From assembly GCF_012571605.1 (NCBI RefSeq), contig NZ_CP046220.1, positions 2,318 through 66,317 of the forward strand: a stretch of 64,000 nucleotides of DNA. The letters run 5' to 3'. Both the position numbers and the translations under genes were made by a program. This document shows, piece after piece, positions 21,380 through 31,790 of this stretch. The notes beneath the pieces were generated by a model. That model ran no database searches and was not told where the DNA came from. It was given only the letters and a program-made list of their open reading frames with translations. Origin of the DNA: Enterobacteriaceae endosymbiont of Macroplea appendiculata. GTDB taxonomy: Bacteria; Pseudomonadota; Gammaproteobacteria; Enterobacterales; Enterobacteriaceae. Numbering within the stretch: the first letter of the stretch is position 1; every line of letters starts with the position of its first letter.

Positions 21380-21616
21380 TTATATTTTTTTTATAATACA
21401 TATATAAGGCAACTTATTAGTTATTTTTTTGACCATACTAAATTTCATAAATTCACAAAAAGTTTGTATATCTAAAATAACTAAGTGATTATTAGTTTTA
21501 ATTAATAAGGTTTCACCATATTTCATTGTACTGGTAATTTTTTTAATTTTTACAAGTGTATAAGGACATTTAATATTGGTTAAATTTAAATAAAACTGTT
21601 GTTTCGCCTTAAACAT
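21380..21616 (-). CDS. tusA: Sulfur carrier protein TusA
   Basis: TusA accepts persulfide sulfur from the cysteine desulfurase IscS and passes it to TusBCD-TusE for tRNA 2-thiolation. The 78-residue product (E. coli 81) has the family fold order: LNLTNIKCPYTLVKIKK with the active Cys 17, MKYGETLLIKTNN, DIQTFCEFM and a C-terminal LPYICIIKK. The usual CPxP motif is altered, since the second Pro is a Thr or Leu, so the family call rests on the rest of the alignment and on position: tusA also lies close to rsmD-ftsY in E. coli. It converges on rsmD with 12 bases between them. Confidence 0.88.
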   Translation of the reverse strand: MFKAKQQFYLNLTNIKCPYTLVKIKKITSTMKYGETLLIKTNNHLVILDIQTFCEFMKFSMVKKITNKLPYICIIKKI

Positions 21617-21761
21617 ATGTATTTGTCATAAAATTACGGTATAATTTATTATATATTAAATAATTAATTTTTGCATATTTTTTATTTTGGTAAAAAATTG
21701 TATAAATTTATTAATAAATATATTTTATGATTATAAAACATTATTTATCTAGGATGATATT

Positions 21762-22769
21762 GTGAATTTAGATAAAAAAAAACAAGCTGCATTAGACAAT
21801 GCTATTGTACAAATAGAAAATCAGTTTGGCAAAGGTTCTATTATGAGATTAGGAGATAATAGAACTATGGATGTATCATCTATATCAACAGGTTCTTTAA
21901 CTTTAGATATAGCATTAGGTATTGGGGGACTACCTATAGGAAGAATAGTAGAAATATATGGTCCAGAATCTTCTGGTAAAACTACCTTAACATTACAAAT
22001 TATATCAGAAGCACAAAAACAAGGTAAAATATGTGCTTTTATTGATGCAGAACATGCATTAGATCCTATTTATGCAAAAAAATTAAATGTTAACATTAAT
22101 AGATTATTATGTTCACAACCTGATACAGGAGAACAAGCATTAGAATTATGTGATGCTTTAGCTAAATCTAATTTAATTGATGTTATAGTTATAGATTCTG
22201 TAGCTGCTTTAACACCCAAGGCAGAAATAGATGGAGAAATAGGAGATTCTCATATAGGATTAGCAGCTAGAATGATGAGTCAAGCAATGAGAAAACTTGC
22301 TAGCAATATGAAACAATCTAATACTTTATTAATTTTTATTAATCAAATACGTATGAAAATTGGTATTATGTTTGGCAATCCTGAAGTAACTACAGGAGGT
22401 AATGCATTAAAATTTTATTCTTCAGTTAGATTAGATATACGTAAAATTGGTAATGTTAAACAAGGAGATATTATTATTGGTAGTGAAACTAGAGTTAAAG
22501 TAGTTAAAAATAAAGTTGCTGTACCTTTTAAACAAGCTGAATTTCAAATTATATATGGTATAGGTATTAATATTTTCGGAGAAATATTAGATTTGGGAGT
22601 ACAACATAATATTATTGAAAAATGTGGTTCATGGTATAGTTATAAAAAGGAGAAAATTGGGCAAGGCAAAATTAATGCAATTAATTTTTTACAAAAAAAT
22701 AAACAAATATCCGATGATATTAAAGAAAAATTAAAAAAAATGTTTTTTAAACAAATTAATCATGAATAA
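21762..22769 (+). CDS. recA: Recombinase RecA
   Basis: RecA forms filaments on single-stranded DNA, promotes strand exchange and stimulates LexA cleavage. The start is GTG at 21762 behind an AGGATG ribosome-binding site. The 335 residues (E. coli 353) include the Walker A motif GPESSGKTT (about 66-74), the family segment [14 protein letters not shown], the Walker B strand [19 protein letters not shown], and loop L2 near [14 protein letters not shown]. The acidic C-terminal tail is shortened. Many reduced symbionts have lost recA, so its retention implies a working recombination route. alaS follows and recX is missing. Confidence 0.98.
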   Translation: MNLDKKKQAALDNAIVQIENQFGKGSIMRLGDNRTMDVSSISTGSLTLDIALGIGGLPIGRIVEIYGPESSGKTTLTLQIISEAQKQGKICAFIDAEHALDPIYAKKLNVNINRLLCSQPDTGEQALELCDALAKSNLIDVIVIDSVAALTPKAEIDGEIGDSHIGLAARMMSQAMRKLASNMKQSNTLLIFINQIRMKIGIMFGNPEVTTGGNALKFYSSVRLDIRKIGNVKQGDIIIGSETRVKVVKNKVAVPFKQAEFQIIYGIGINIFGEILDLGVQHNIIEKCGSWYSYKKEKIGQGKINAINFLQKNKQISDDIKEKLKKMFFKQINHE

Positions 22770-22822
22770 GAAAAACTATAATAAAATATAATATATTTTA
22801 TTTTATATAAGGTTTATATGTA

Positions 22823-25480
22823 ATGGTATGTACAACAACACAAATTTGCCAAATGTTTTTAGATTTTTTTCATATTAAAAAACATAAAATTATGGCAGGA
22901 AGTTCTATTATACCACATAATGATAGTTCTTTATTATTTACTAATGCTGGTATGAATCAATTTAAAAAATATTTTTTAGGTTCTGCACAATCACCATATC
23001 CAAATATAGTAACCGTACAAAAATGTGTTCGTGCTGGTGGTAAAGATAATGATTTAAAAAATATAGGTTTTACAAATCGTCATCATACATTTTTTGAAAT
23101 GTTAGGTAATTTTAGTTTTGGAAATTATTTTAAAGAAGAAGCTATAACTTTTGCTTGGGAATTATTAACATATAGTAAATGGTTTCATTTAAATCCAAAA
23201 AAAATTTTTATCACAGTATATTATACTGATACTGAAACATATAATATTTGGTTACATAAGATTGGTATTCCTAAAACACATATTATTCTCATATATGATA
23301 AAAATAATCAACAATATTATTCAGATAATTTTTGGCATATGGATACTACAGGTCCTTGTGGACCATCTACGGAAATATTTTATGATTTAGGTGAACATTT
23401 ATCTGGTAACATACAAAATAATAATCCTGGCGAACGCTTTATTGAAATATGGAATATTGTATTTATACAATTTAATCAAAATTTACATAAACAATTAACT
23501 ATATTACCTATTAAGTCTATAGATACAGGAATGGGTTTAGAAAGAATTAGTAGTATCTTACAAGGAGTAGATTCTATTTATAAAATAGATGTTTTTGAAA
23601 AATTAATTCAACATATTGTTCATATACTACATTTAAATATTATGCAACACCATTATTTAAATGTGATTGCAGATCATCTTAAAACATCAATATTTTTAAT
23701 TGCATATGGTGTTATGCCTAGTAATGAATATAGAGGATATATTTTAAGAAAAATTATAAGAAGAGCTATTAATCATGGTATGATGTTAGGATATAAAAAC
23801 ATTTTTTTATATAAATTAGTACAGTTTTTTATTAATGAAATTGCATTTCATAGAGATAAAGAATTATTACAAAAACAATATTTATTGATTAAAAATACTA
23901 TTAAACAAGAAGAACAAAATTTTCACATAATTTTAACAAAAGGTATAAGTTTTTTAAAAAAAGAAATTTTACATTTAGAAAATAATATTTTACCAGGAGA
24001 AAAAATTTTTTATTTATATGATACATTAGGTTTATCTTTAGATGCAATTAAAGAAATTTGTTTGCAACAAAATATTATTATGGAACAAAAGATTTTTTCA
24101 CAATTATTAAATAAACAGCGTTCTCGATCTAAAAACCATAGTTTGTTTAAAAAAAATATAAACATTTTTTATCATAATAGTAAAACAGAGTTCCTTGGAT
24201 ATGACCACATTAGTACAAAAAGTAAAATTTTAAATATTTATTTTCAAGATAAAATCATACAAAAAATTATTAAAAATGATAAAGCTATGATAATATTAGA
24301 TATTACTCCATTTTATGGCGAATCTGGCGGACAATTAGGTGATATAGGGTTTATAAAAAAAAACGACGAAAATATTTTTCAAGTTATAACAACTACTATA
24401 CAAGGTAATCTAATATTACATAGTGGTATTATGATGCAAGGAAAATTAGTACAAAATGATATAGTAACCGCAGAAATTAATCTTACTTATCGTAATAAAA
24501 TCAGTAGAAATCATACAGCAACACACCTATTAAATTATAGCTTACGTAAAATATTAGGTACACATATACAACAAAAGGGCTCTTTAATTACTTCAGAGTA
24601 TTTGAGATTTGATTTTTTACATAATTTACCTATTACATCAAAACAAATTATAAATATCGAAAACATTATTAATCAATATATATTTAATAATATTAATGTT
24701 ACTTCCTATAATATATCAAAACAAGATGTTAATCTACAAGATAACATTATTTTTTTACAAAACGAACAATATAGTGATATTGTTCGGGTAATAAATATTT
24801 TTAATATTTCTAAAGAATTCTGTTGTGGTACACATGTTGCAACAACATGTGAAATAGGTTTTTTCAAAATTATTAAATACTTCAGTATTGCACATGGTAT
24901 TAAAAGAATACATGCTGTTACACATAATAATGCTTTATCATATATACAAACAAGAGATAACATTATAACATCTATTACGAAAATTTTTAAAATAGATGAT
25001 AAAAATGTTGTTAATTATATTAAGCACTATCAAATTAAAAATAATCTTATACATAAACGATTACAAAAAGCAGAAAATTATATTGCACAACAAATAATTA
25101 AAAAAATTATACAAGATAATATTATATTTAATAATATTAATCTTTTAATTAGTGAATTATACGATTATGATCCAATACAATTTAATTATATATTAAAAAA
25201 TATGATGAGTAAATTTAATAAATCTATTATTATATTATCTACAATATGGATCAAAAAAATTTTTATTTTAATAAAAATTACACCTACTATTAATATAAAT
25301 GCATTAGATGTTATTAATCTTAATATAAGTAATATTACTAAATATAATATTAATGGTACAAAAACAGCTTCACAAATCATAATTAATCATAATATAGATC
25401 AATATTACTGTTTAATAGCTAAAATGAAAACATTTATTCTAAATAAAATTAATATGTTACTGCATGACAAAAAAAAATAA
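22823..25480 (+). CDS. alaS: Alanyl-tRNA synthetase
   Basis: This class II synthetase charges tRNA-Ala and edits mischarged Ser and Gly. At 885 residues it is complete (E. coli 876). The class II core shows LLFTNAGMNQFKKYFLG, RHHTFFEMLGNFSFGNYF and TGMGLERISSILQG. The editing domain has the zinc ligands HTATH and CCGTHVATT. A C-terminal region follows that is very diverged and rich in Ile, Asn and Lys. It lies between recA and csrA, the E. coli order. Confidence 0.97.
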   Translation: MVCTTTQICQMFLDFFHIKKHKIMAGSSIIPHNDSSLLFTNAGMNQFKKYFLGSAQSPYPNIVTVQKCVRAGGKDNDLKNIGFTNRHHTFFEMLGNFSFGNYFKEEAITFAWELLTYSKWFHLNPKKIFITVYYTDTETYNIWLHKIGIPKTHIILIYDKNNQQYYSDNFWHMDTTGPCGPSTEIFYDLGEHLSGNIQNNNPGERFIEIWNIVFIQFNQNLHKQLTILPIKSIDTGMGLERISSILQGVDSIYKIDVFEKLIQHIVHILHLNIMQHHYLNVIADHLKTSIFLIAYGVMPSNEYRGYILRKIIRRAINHGMMLGYKNIFLYKLVQFFINEIAFHRDKELLQKQYLLIKNTIKQEEQNFHIILTKGISFLKKEILHLENNILPGEKIFYLYDTLGLSLDAIKEICLQQNIIMEQKIFSQLLNKQRSRSKNHSLFKKNINIFYHNSKTEFLGYDHISTKSKILNIYFQDKIIQKIIKNDKAMIILDITPFYGESGGQLGDIGFIKKNDENIFQVITTTIQGNLILHSGIMMQGKLVQNDIVTAEINLTYRNKISRNHTATHLLNYSLRKILGTHIQQKGSLITSEYLRFDFLHNLPITSKQIINIENIINQYIFNNINVTSYNISKQDVNLQDNIIFLQNEQYSDIVRVINIFNISKEFCCGTHVATTCEIGFFKIIKYFSIAHGIKRIHAVTHNNALSYIQTRDNIITSITKIFKIDDKNVVNYIKHYQIKNNLIHKRLQKAENYIAQQIIKKIIQDNIIFNNINLLISELYDYDPIQFNYILKNMMSKFNKSIIILSTIWIKKIFILIKITPTININALDVINLNISNITKYNINGTKTASQIIINHNIDQYYCLIAKMKTFILNKINMLLHDKKK

Positions 25481-25591
25481 TTAATATTTTATATATTAAA
25501 TTAATAAATTTTAATATATATTAAAATGATAAAATATTTTAATGACATATTAATAATATTGCATTGATATTTTTCAAGGAGAAAAACAAAG

Positions 25592-25774
25592 ATGCTAATT
25601 CTTACTCGTAGAGTGGGAGAAACTCTTATGATTGGTGATAATGTTATAGTCACCGTATTAGGTATTAAAGGAAATCAGGTGCGTATTGGTGTAAATGCTC
25701 CTAAAGAAATTGCCGTACATCGTGAAGAAATTTATCAACGTATAAAAGCAGAAAAAAACCAACAAACAGTTTGA
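25592..25774 (+). CDS. csrA: RNA-binding carbon storage regulator CsrA
   Basis: CsrA is a small dimeric RNA-binding protein that represses or stabilises mRNAs by binding GGA motifs near ribosome-binding sites. The 60 residues (E. coli 61) are almost unchanged from the enterobacterial protein: [36 protein letters not shown] and [10 protein letters not shown], including the RNA-contacting N-terminal strand and Arg 44. A strong AAGGAG site precedes the start. I see no csrB or csrC candidate in the window. The position between alaS and tRNA-Ser(GCU) is that of E. coli. Confidence 0.98.
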   Translation: MLILTRRVGETLMIGDNVIVTVLGIKGNQVRIGVNAPKEIAVHREEIYQRIKAEKNQQTV

Positions 25775-25837
25775 ATAAATATATTTAACATTTATTTAGT
25801 TTATATATATATTTATTATACACTTTATTATATTTTA

Positions 25838-25846
25838 TGCTATCAT
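25838..25846 (+). promoter_or_regulatory. Possible extended -10 element for the tRNA-Ser/tRNA-Arg pair
   Basis: TGCTATCAT matches an extended -10 (TGn plus a TATAAT-like hexamer with one mismatch) 28 bases before the tRNA-Ser gene. No convincing -35 hexamer is present at the right distance. This is a weak prediction based on motif and placement. Confidence 0.35.
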
Positions 25847-25873
25847 ACAAAATGAAATTACGGTATTATATAA

Positions 25874-25961
25874 GGTGAGATGGCCGAGTGGTTGAAGGCG
25901 CACCCCTGCTAAGGGTGTATATAATTATGTTATGTCGAGGGTTCGAATCTCTCTCTCACCG
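25874..25961 (+). tRNA. serV: tRNA-Ser (GCU)
   Basis: Class II tRNA with acceptor GGTGAGA/TCTCACC, anticodon loop CTGCTAA (anticodon GCT) and a long variable arm. It reads AGC and AGU codons. No CCA end is encoded. The order alaS, csrA, tRNA-Ser(GCU), tRNA-Arg(ACG) is that of E. coli serV-argV. Confidence 0.97.
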
Positions 25962-25975
25962 TAGATCATTTTCAT

Positions 25976-26048
25976 GCACCTGTAACTCAGTGGATAGAGT
26001 ATTCGGCTACGAACCGAACGGACGGAGGTTCGAATCCTCCCAGGTGTA
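25976..26048 (+). tRNA. argV: tRNA-Arg (ACG)
   Basis: Acceptor GCACCTG pairs with CAGGTGT, with a G-U closing pair. The anticodon loop is CTACGAA (anticodon ACG) and the T arm holds GGTTCGAATCC. The D loop is one base shorter than in E. coli. The wobble A34 needs deamination to inosine to read all CGN codons it serves; the deaminase gene tadA is at 35823-36269. No CCA end is encoded. Confidence 0.96.
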
Positions 26049-26074
26049 TTTTTATATAAAAAAATTTTAAAAGA

Positions 26075-26902
26075 TCAACTATTACAACGTAAAATTTCAT
26101 TTATTTGAATTTTACTTAAAGTTTTTGCATTAACTTTTTTCACAATAATTACACAATATAAATTATATCGCCCATCTTGTGATGGTAAAGTTCCTGGTAC
26201 AACTACTGAATATTTTGGTACTCTACCATAATATATTAGACCATTAGTTCTATCATATATTTTTGTACTTTGTCCTATAAATACACCCATAGAAATAACA
26301 GATCCTTTTTCAATAATAACACCTTCAACAATTTCAGATCTAGCTCCAATAAAACAATTATCCTCTATAATAGTAGGAGTATTTTGTATCGGTTCTAATA
26401 CCCCTCCAATACCAACACCGCCAGAAATATGTACATTTTTACCTATCTGAGCACATGATCCAATAGTAGACCAAGTATCAATCATAGTTCCTTGTGTTAT
26501 ATATGCTCCTATATTAATAAATGAAGGCATAACAATACTATTATTACCAAGATATGCACCATATCTTATGGTTGCAGGAGGTACTATTCTACATCCTATT
26601 TTTTGAAAATCATCATATGTAAATTTATTAAATTTTAAAGGTATTTTATCATAGTAATTACTATGATCATGTTGCATTAAAAAATTTTTTTGTATTTTAA
26701 AATATAACAGGATAGCTTGTTTAATCCATTTATGTGTTACCCATTTATTTTGTTTTTTTTCTGCAACTCTTAATTCTCCATTATTTAACATTTTAATAAT
26801 CTGATAAACATATGTAATAATTTCTTCATTATGTGTGATAGATGTATCATTTAAACTATGTGTTTTAAAATATTTATCTATGAGAATCTTAATTTTTTCC
26901 AT
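26075..26902 (-). CDS. dapD: Tetrahydrodipicolinate N-succinyltransferase DapD
   Basis: DapD succinylates tetrahydrodipicolinate in the succinylase branch of lysine and diaminopimelate synthesis. The 275 residues match E. coli (274). The left-handed beta-helix hexapeptide repeats are visible from about residue 100 to 230 (for example [20 protein letters not shown], then [20 protein letters not shown] and [20 protein letters not shown]). With dapA and dapB elsewhere in the window it supports endogenous lysine and peptidoglycan precursor synthesis. It converges on the tRNA-Arg gene. Confidence 0.97.
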   Translation of the reverse strand: MEKIKILIDKYFKTHSLNDTSITHNEEIITYVYQIIKMLNNGELRVAEKKQNKWVTHKWIKQAILLYFKIQKNFLMQHDHSNYYDKIPLKFNKFTYDDFQKIGCRIVPPATIRYGAYLGNNSIVMPSFINIGAYITQGTMIDTWSTIGSCAQIGKNVHISGGVGIGGVLEPIQNTPTIIEDNCFIGARSEIVEGVIIEKGSVISMGVFIGQSTKIYDRTNGLIYYGRVPKYSVVVPGTLPSQDGRYNLYCVIIVKKVNAKTLSKIQINEILRCNS

Positions 26903-27043
26903 ATAATATTTCTTTTAAAATTTATAATATTTTGTAATATAACATAAATATATTTTTTAAAGAAAAAGATAATATATTTTTTATCTATGTTTTATTTTAA
27001 ATATGATTACTATATCTTTACTATAGAAAATAATAATATTTTT

Positions 27044-28795
27044 TTATTTCATTATATTCAAATAAATAATATCTATTTTTTGTCTTAACAAATTAATATA
27101 TTTTATATTCTCTGTTTTTTTTAAAAAATTACATATATGACTTATAGTTTTAAGACCAAGGCCATTAATTTTTAATAAATTATCTTTATCAGCTTTTAAA
27201 AAATTTTCTAAAGTAATAAAATAGTCTGCAATATTTTTTGAAGTAACAATACCCATATTTTTAATACCTAAAGCAAATAAAAAATTATGTAAATAAACTT
27301 TATGTTTTGCATATAAAGATAATAATATTTTTTGTGTAGTAATTTTTCCTAAGTTTAGTAAGCTTAATTGTTTTTCATTTAGTGTAAACAAATCCATAAC
27401 GTTTGATATTATATTTTTTTCTACTAAATGAGAAATTAATTTTTGACCTACATATTTAATATTTATAGCATTTCTAGATATAAAATGTTTTAAATATTCT
27501 TGAAATTGAGCTTTACAAGAAAAACTAGCTGAACAATATAATAAATTATTATTGTTAATAATTTTAGCATTACAACTAGGACAAAATTGTGGAATGACAA
27601 CTTCATTGGTATGTTGTTTTGTTCTTTTACTTTTTACCACATGTATAATTTTAGGTATAACATTACCACAACGTTGGATAGTAATGATGTCACCTATTTT
27701 TAAATCTAATCTATAAATTTCATTAATATTATATAATGTAGCATAAGAAATTTCCACTCCTGAAATTTTAATACTTTTAAAATATGCTATGGGTGTAATA
27801 ATACCAGTACGTCCTGTTTGAAAAAAAATTTGTTTTAATATTGTGTTTTTTTCTTGTGAATGAAATTTATATGCTATGGCCCATTTAGGTGCTCGTGAAT
27901 TATAACCAATTTTTTTTTGTAAAGAAAGATCATTAATTTTAATTACAATACCATCAATATCATATGATAATTTATGTCTATTTATTTTAAAAAAATCATA
28001 AAATTGGATAATTTCTTGTAATTTTGTACAAGAGATAATATTGCGAGAGATAGGTAGACCGTATGTTTTACATTGTCTAAGTAATTTTGTGTGATAACAA
28101 GCTATATTCTTATTAGTAAAACCGATACCATAACAAAAAAAATTTAATAAATTAGAATAATCATTCATATTATGCATACGTAAAAGTCCAACAACAGCAC
28201 TTCTAGTATTACAAAAATTTTTTTTTTGCATCAAAAAATTTTGATTAATATAATAAAAATTTTTTTTAGTCATGAAAATTTCTCCACGTACTTCTAATGT
28301 TTGTGGAATATTATTACCTTTTAATTTTTTCGGTATATCATTAATCAAAGAAATATTATGAGTAATGTCTTCACCTATATAACCATTACCTCTTGTTAAG
28401 CCATGTATTAAATATCCATTAATATATAAAAGATTAATAGCTACACCATCAAATTTTAATTCACAACAAAAAAAATTTTTATAGTTGATATATTTTTTAT
28501 ATAAACAAATAAATTGTTTATATAAAAATTTACTGTTAAAAGTATTTTGTAAAGATAACATTGGTGTTTTATGCGTAATTTGTTTATAATTTTTTAATAG
28601 TGAATCATTAATATTTTGTGTAGGAGATTTTTGTTTTTTTTCTAATGGTATATAACGTTCTAGCTTTTCTAATTTTAAAAGTAATAAATCATATTGTTGA
28701 TCAGTAATTGCTGGTTTATTTAAAATATAATATTTATAATTATAAATATTTATTTTTTCACGTAATTTATGTATAAGTTTATTGATTTTAATCAT
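27044..28795 (-). CDS. ligA: NAD-dependent DNA ligase LigA lacking the BRCT domain
   Basis: LigA seals nicks during replication and repair using NAD. The 583 residues hold the adenylation domain with the nucleophilic Lys in CELKFDGVAI, the GRTGIITPIAYF segment of the OB fold, a four-Cys zinc finger (CPSCNAK followed by CSASFSCKAQ) and the helix-hairpin-helix domain, with LLKINGLGLKTISHI near the end. The C-terminal BRCT domain of E. coli LigA (671 residues) is missing. Ligases lacking BRCT retain nick sealing, though less efficiently in many studies. It lies downstream of cysS on the same strand. Confidence 0.97.
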   Translation of the reverse strand: MIKINKLIHKLREKINIYNYKYYILNKPAITDQQYDLLLLKLEKLERYIPLEKKQKSPTQNINDSLLKNYKQITHKTPMLSLQNTFNSKFLYKQFICLYKKYINYKNFFCCELKFDGVAINLLYINGYLIHGLTRGNGYIGEDITHNISLINDIPKKLKGNNIPQTLEVRGEIFMTKKNFYYINQNFLMQKKNFCNTRSAVVGLLRMHNMNDYSNLLNFFCYGIGFTNKNIACYHTKLLRQCKTYGLPISRNIISCTKLQEIIQFYDFFKINRHKLSYDIDGIVIKINDLSLQKKIGYNSRAPKWAIAYKFHSQEKNTILKQIFFQTGRTGIITPIAYFKSIKISGVEISYATLYNINEIYRLDLKIGDIITIQRCGNVIPKIIHVVKSKRTKQHTNEVVIPQFCPSCNAKIINNNNLLYCSASFSCKAQFQEYLKHFISRNAINIKYVGQKLISHLVEKNIISNVMDLFTLNEKQLSLLNLGKITTQKILLSLYAKHKVYLHNFLFALGIKNMGIVTSKNIADYFITLENFLKADKDNLLKINGLGLKTISHICNFLKKTENIKYINLLRQKIDIIYLNIMK

Positions 28796-28830
28796 TAAAA
28801 TTATATTTAATATTGATTATAATAATAATT

Positions 28831-30228
28831 TTATATTTTCCATATTGTTTTGTCATGTAAATCTTCTAAAAAAATATTATTTTTTTTTAAAAAATTACGT
28901 ATATTATCAGCTTCTTTCCATAATTTTTTTTTTCTTGCAATACAACGTTTTTGTATTAGTTGTTCTATTTCTAATTTATGTAAAATTTTTGTTGTATGAT
29001 TTTTAAAATAATATTTTGGATTATAAAATAATATACCTAAAATATTACCTAATTTTTTTAAAAGTAACATTAAATGTTGTTGTAAAATAAAATTTTTTTT
29101 ATGATAAGCAATATTTATATCATGTGATATTTTAAATAAAATACTGTATGCTTTTGGTGTATTAAAATCATCATTCATTGCATCATAGAATTGTTTTTCT
29201 AAATTCTTAAATGGAATATTTTGAATATTTATTTCTTTTATTTCATTTATATTATAAATGGCTCTATATAATTTTTTCATAACAATACAAGCGTTTTGTA
29301 GCTTTTCTTCATGAAAAATTATTGGTCTGCGATAATGTGTAATAGTAAAAAAATAACGAATAACTTCATTATTATATTTTAATAATATATCCTTAAGTTT
29401 AATATCATTTTGTAATGTTTTTGACATTTTTTTATTATTGATAATAATCATTCCAGTATGAATCCAAAAATTAACATTAAAGAATGGATGTATACATTGC
29501 GATTGTGCTATTTCATTTTCATGATGGGGAAAAATTAAATCATTACCACCACCATGTATATCAAAATTATGTCCAAGATATTTATAACTTATTGCACTAC
29601 ATTCTATATGCCAACCTGGTCTACCATATCCCCATGGTGATGACCATCCTATTTGTTCTTTTAAACATTTTTTCCATAGAACAAAATCTTGACCACGTTT
29701 TTTAAAAGATATATCTACAAAATTTATATTTAAAAAATTTTTATGTGTGTTTTGTCGTGATAATTGTCCATAATGTTGATAACTAGCAATATTAAACACA
29801 ACATCACCATTATTAGCTAGATATGCATGTTGTTTTTTTAACAAAATTTGTATAAATTGAATAATTTCATTAATATGTTTTGTTACTTTGGGTTCGATAG
29901 TAGGATGTATAATATTTAATTTATTAAAATCCATATACATGAGACTAATAATATTAGATACAATTTTTTGCATATATTGCATATTATTATTTTTAACTAA
30001 TTTTATTATTTTATCATCTATATCTGTAATATTACGTACATATGTAATTGTATACCCTAAAAACTGAAAATATCTTATCATAATATCAAAAATTATAAAT
30101 GTTCTTCCATGACCAATATGACATGTATCATAAGGAGTAATGCCACACACATACATTTTAATATGTTTAGGTGTTATTGTGCGAAATGTTTCTTTTTTTT
30201 TACTTAAAGTGTTAAAAATTTTTAACAT
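28831..30228 (-). CDS. cysS: Cysteinyl-tRNA synthetase
   Basis: This class I synthetase charges tRNA-Cys (tRNA gene at 61130-61200). At 465 residues it is complete (E. coli 461). The zinc Cys lies in MYVCGITPYDTCHIGHGRT, which also contains the HIGH motif. WHIECSAIS and FPHHENEIAQS hold the other zinc ligands. The KMSKS motif is KMSKTLQN. The C-terminal anticodon-binding part is retained. It precedes ligA, with 35 bases between them. Confidence 0.97.
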   Translation of the reverse strand: MLKIFNTLSKKKETFRTITPKHIKMYVCGITPYDTCHIGHGRTFIIFDIMIRYFQFLGYTITYVRNITDIDDKIIKLVKNNNMQYMQKIVSNIISLMYMDFNKLNIIHPTIEPKVTKHINEIIQFIQILLKKQHAYLANNGDVVFNIASYQHYGQLSRQNTHKNFLNINFVDISFKKRGQDFVLWKKCLKEQIGWSSPWGYGRPGWHIECSAISYKYLGHNFDIHGGGNDLIFPHHENEIAQSQCIHPFFNVNFWIHTGMIIINNKKMSKTLQNDIKLKDILLKYNNEVIRYFFTITHYRRPIIFHEEKLQNACIVMKKLYRAIYNINEIKEINIQNIPFKNLEKQFYDAMNDDFNTPKAYSILFKISHDINIAYHKKNFILQQHLMLLLKKLGNILGILFYNPKYYFKNHTTKILHKLEIEQLIQKRCIARKKKLWKEADNIRNFLKKNNIFLEDLHDKTIWKI

Positions 30229-30306
30229 AAATTATATCCATAAAAAGTAATTTTTTTATTTAAAAAAATATACTTTAACAATTATTACATATAACGTATT
30301 ATAATA

Positions 30307-31713
30307 TTATGAATCGATACTATTATAATAGTCTATATAATTGTCAAATCTAGCAATTTTATTATTAAATGTTAATTTTATATTACCAATAGGACCATTA
30401 CGTTGTTTCCCAATAATAATTTCCGCAATTCCTTGTAATGAACTATGTTCATTATAAAGTTCATCTCTATATATAAAAATTATTAAATCTGCATCTTGTT
30501 CTATAGAACCAGATTCTCGTAAATCAGAATTCATAGGACGTTTATCAGCTCTTTGTTCTAAAGATCGATTCAATTGTGATAACGCAATAACTGGCACATG
30601 TAGTTCTTTTGCTAATGCTTTTAAAGAACGAGAAATTTCTGTAATTTCTAATGTACGATTAAAAGAAAGAGATGGCACTCTAATTAATTGTAAGTAATCT
30701 ATCATAATTAAACTTAAACCATTATGTTCTCTAAACATTCTTCTTGATCTTAAACGTATTTCAGTAGGTGTTAATTCAGAAGAATCATCAATATATATAT
30801 TTTTTTTTTTGAGTAAATTATTCATAGTATTAGAAATTTTCTGCCAATCATGATCATTTAATTGTCCTGTTCTAATTTTACTTTGATATACTCTTGATAA
30901 TGAAGATAGCATGCGTATCATAATTTGTTCACAAGGCATTTCTAAACTAAATATTAATACAGGTTTATCTTGTAACATGGCAGTATATTCACAAATATTC
31001 ATAGCTAAAGTAGTTTTACCCATAGCTGGTCGTGCTGCAATAATAATTAAATCCGATTTTTGTAATCCTGCAGTTTTTTTATTTAATTCATGATATCCTG
31101 TATCTAACCCAGTAACACCATTTTTAGGCATTTTGTAAAATGTTTCTATTTTAGAAATTGTCACTTCTAAAATTTTATCTATGTTTTTAGGTTTAGTATC
31201 TTTATTTAAACGTTTTTCTGCAATACGAAAAATATGTGATTCTGCTAAATTTAATAATTCTTCACTTTTCCTACCATTAGGGAAATAACCTGCTTCAGCA
31301 ATAATATTTGCTGCTCCAATCATTTCTCTTAAAATTGCTCTTTCACGCACGATATCTATATATGCATAAATGTTAGAAATACTAGGAATATTTTTTGATA
31401 ATTCAACTAAATAAGCAAAACCTCCTACTTTTAGTAATTTATGTTTACTATCTAATGATTCAGATAATGTAATTAGATCAATAGGTTTATTAAGTTCAAT
31501 AAGAATTTTCATTTCATGAAAAATTATTTTATGTGATAAGATAAAAAAATCTTCTGTAATAATTTTATCAATAACTTGTTCCCATCGATTATTATCTAGC
31601 ATTAATGATCCTAATATAGATTGTTCAGCTTCTAAAGAATAAGGAGGAATTTTAATATTTTCAACTTGTGCATCTTTTTTTATTATTGATCTTTGAGTAA
31701 TATTATTAGTCAT
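30307..31713 (-). CDS. dnaB: Replicative DNA helicase DnaB
   Basis: DnaB is the hexameric 5'-3' helicase that opens the fork and recruits primase. The 468 residues match E. coli (471). The N-terminal primase-contact domain (PPYSLEAEQSILGSLMLDN) is followed by a linker and the RecA-like ATPase with Walker A ARPAMGKTTLAMNI, Walker B LIMIDYLQLI, the sensor segment ALSQLNRSLEQRADKRP and DLRESGSIEQDADLI. It is among the better conserved proteins here. No intein or insertion is visible. Confidence 0.98.
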   Translation of the reverse strand: MTNNITQRSIIKKDAQVENIKIPPYSLEAEQSILGSLMLDNNRWEQVIDKIITEDFFILSHKIIFHEMKILIELNKPIDLITLSESLDSKHKLLKVGGFAYLVELSKNIPSISNIYAYIDIVRERAILREMIGAANIIAEAGYFPNGRKSEELLNLAESHIFRIAEKRLNKDTKPKNIDKILEVTISKIETFYKMPKNGVTGLDTGYHELNKKTAGLQKSDLIIIAARPAMGKTTLAMNICEYTAMLQDKPVLIFSLEMPCEQIMIRMLSSLSRVYQSKIRTGQLNDHDWQKISNTMNNLLKKKNIYIDDSSELTPTEIRLRSRRMFREHNGLSLIMIDYLQLIRVPSLSFNRTLEITEISRSLKALAKELHVPVIALSQLNRSLEQRADKRPMNSDLRESGSIEQDADLIIFIYRDELYNEHSSLQGIAEIIIGKQRNGPIGNIKLTFNNKIARFDNYIDYYNSIDS

Positions 31714-31790
31714 AAATTATAAAAATATTTGTTAAAATTTTGAGTTAGAAACAATTTATCAAGTTATATATTATTATATTATTATATTAT

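Noticed and set aside
28782..29006. A hydrophobic 74-codon frame opposite the end of cysS, possibly a small membrane protein
   Set aside because: It overlaps the conserved end of cysS, and runs of Phe/Leu are the expected complement of Lys/Asn-rich coding sequence.
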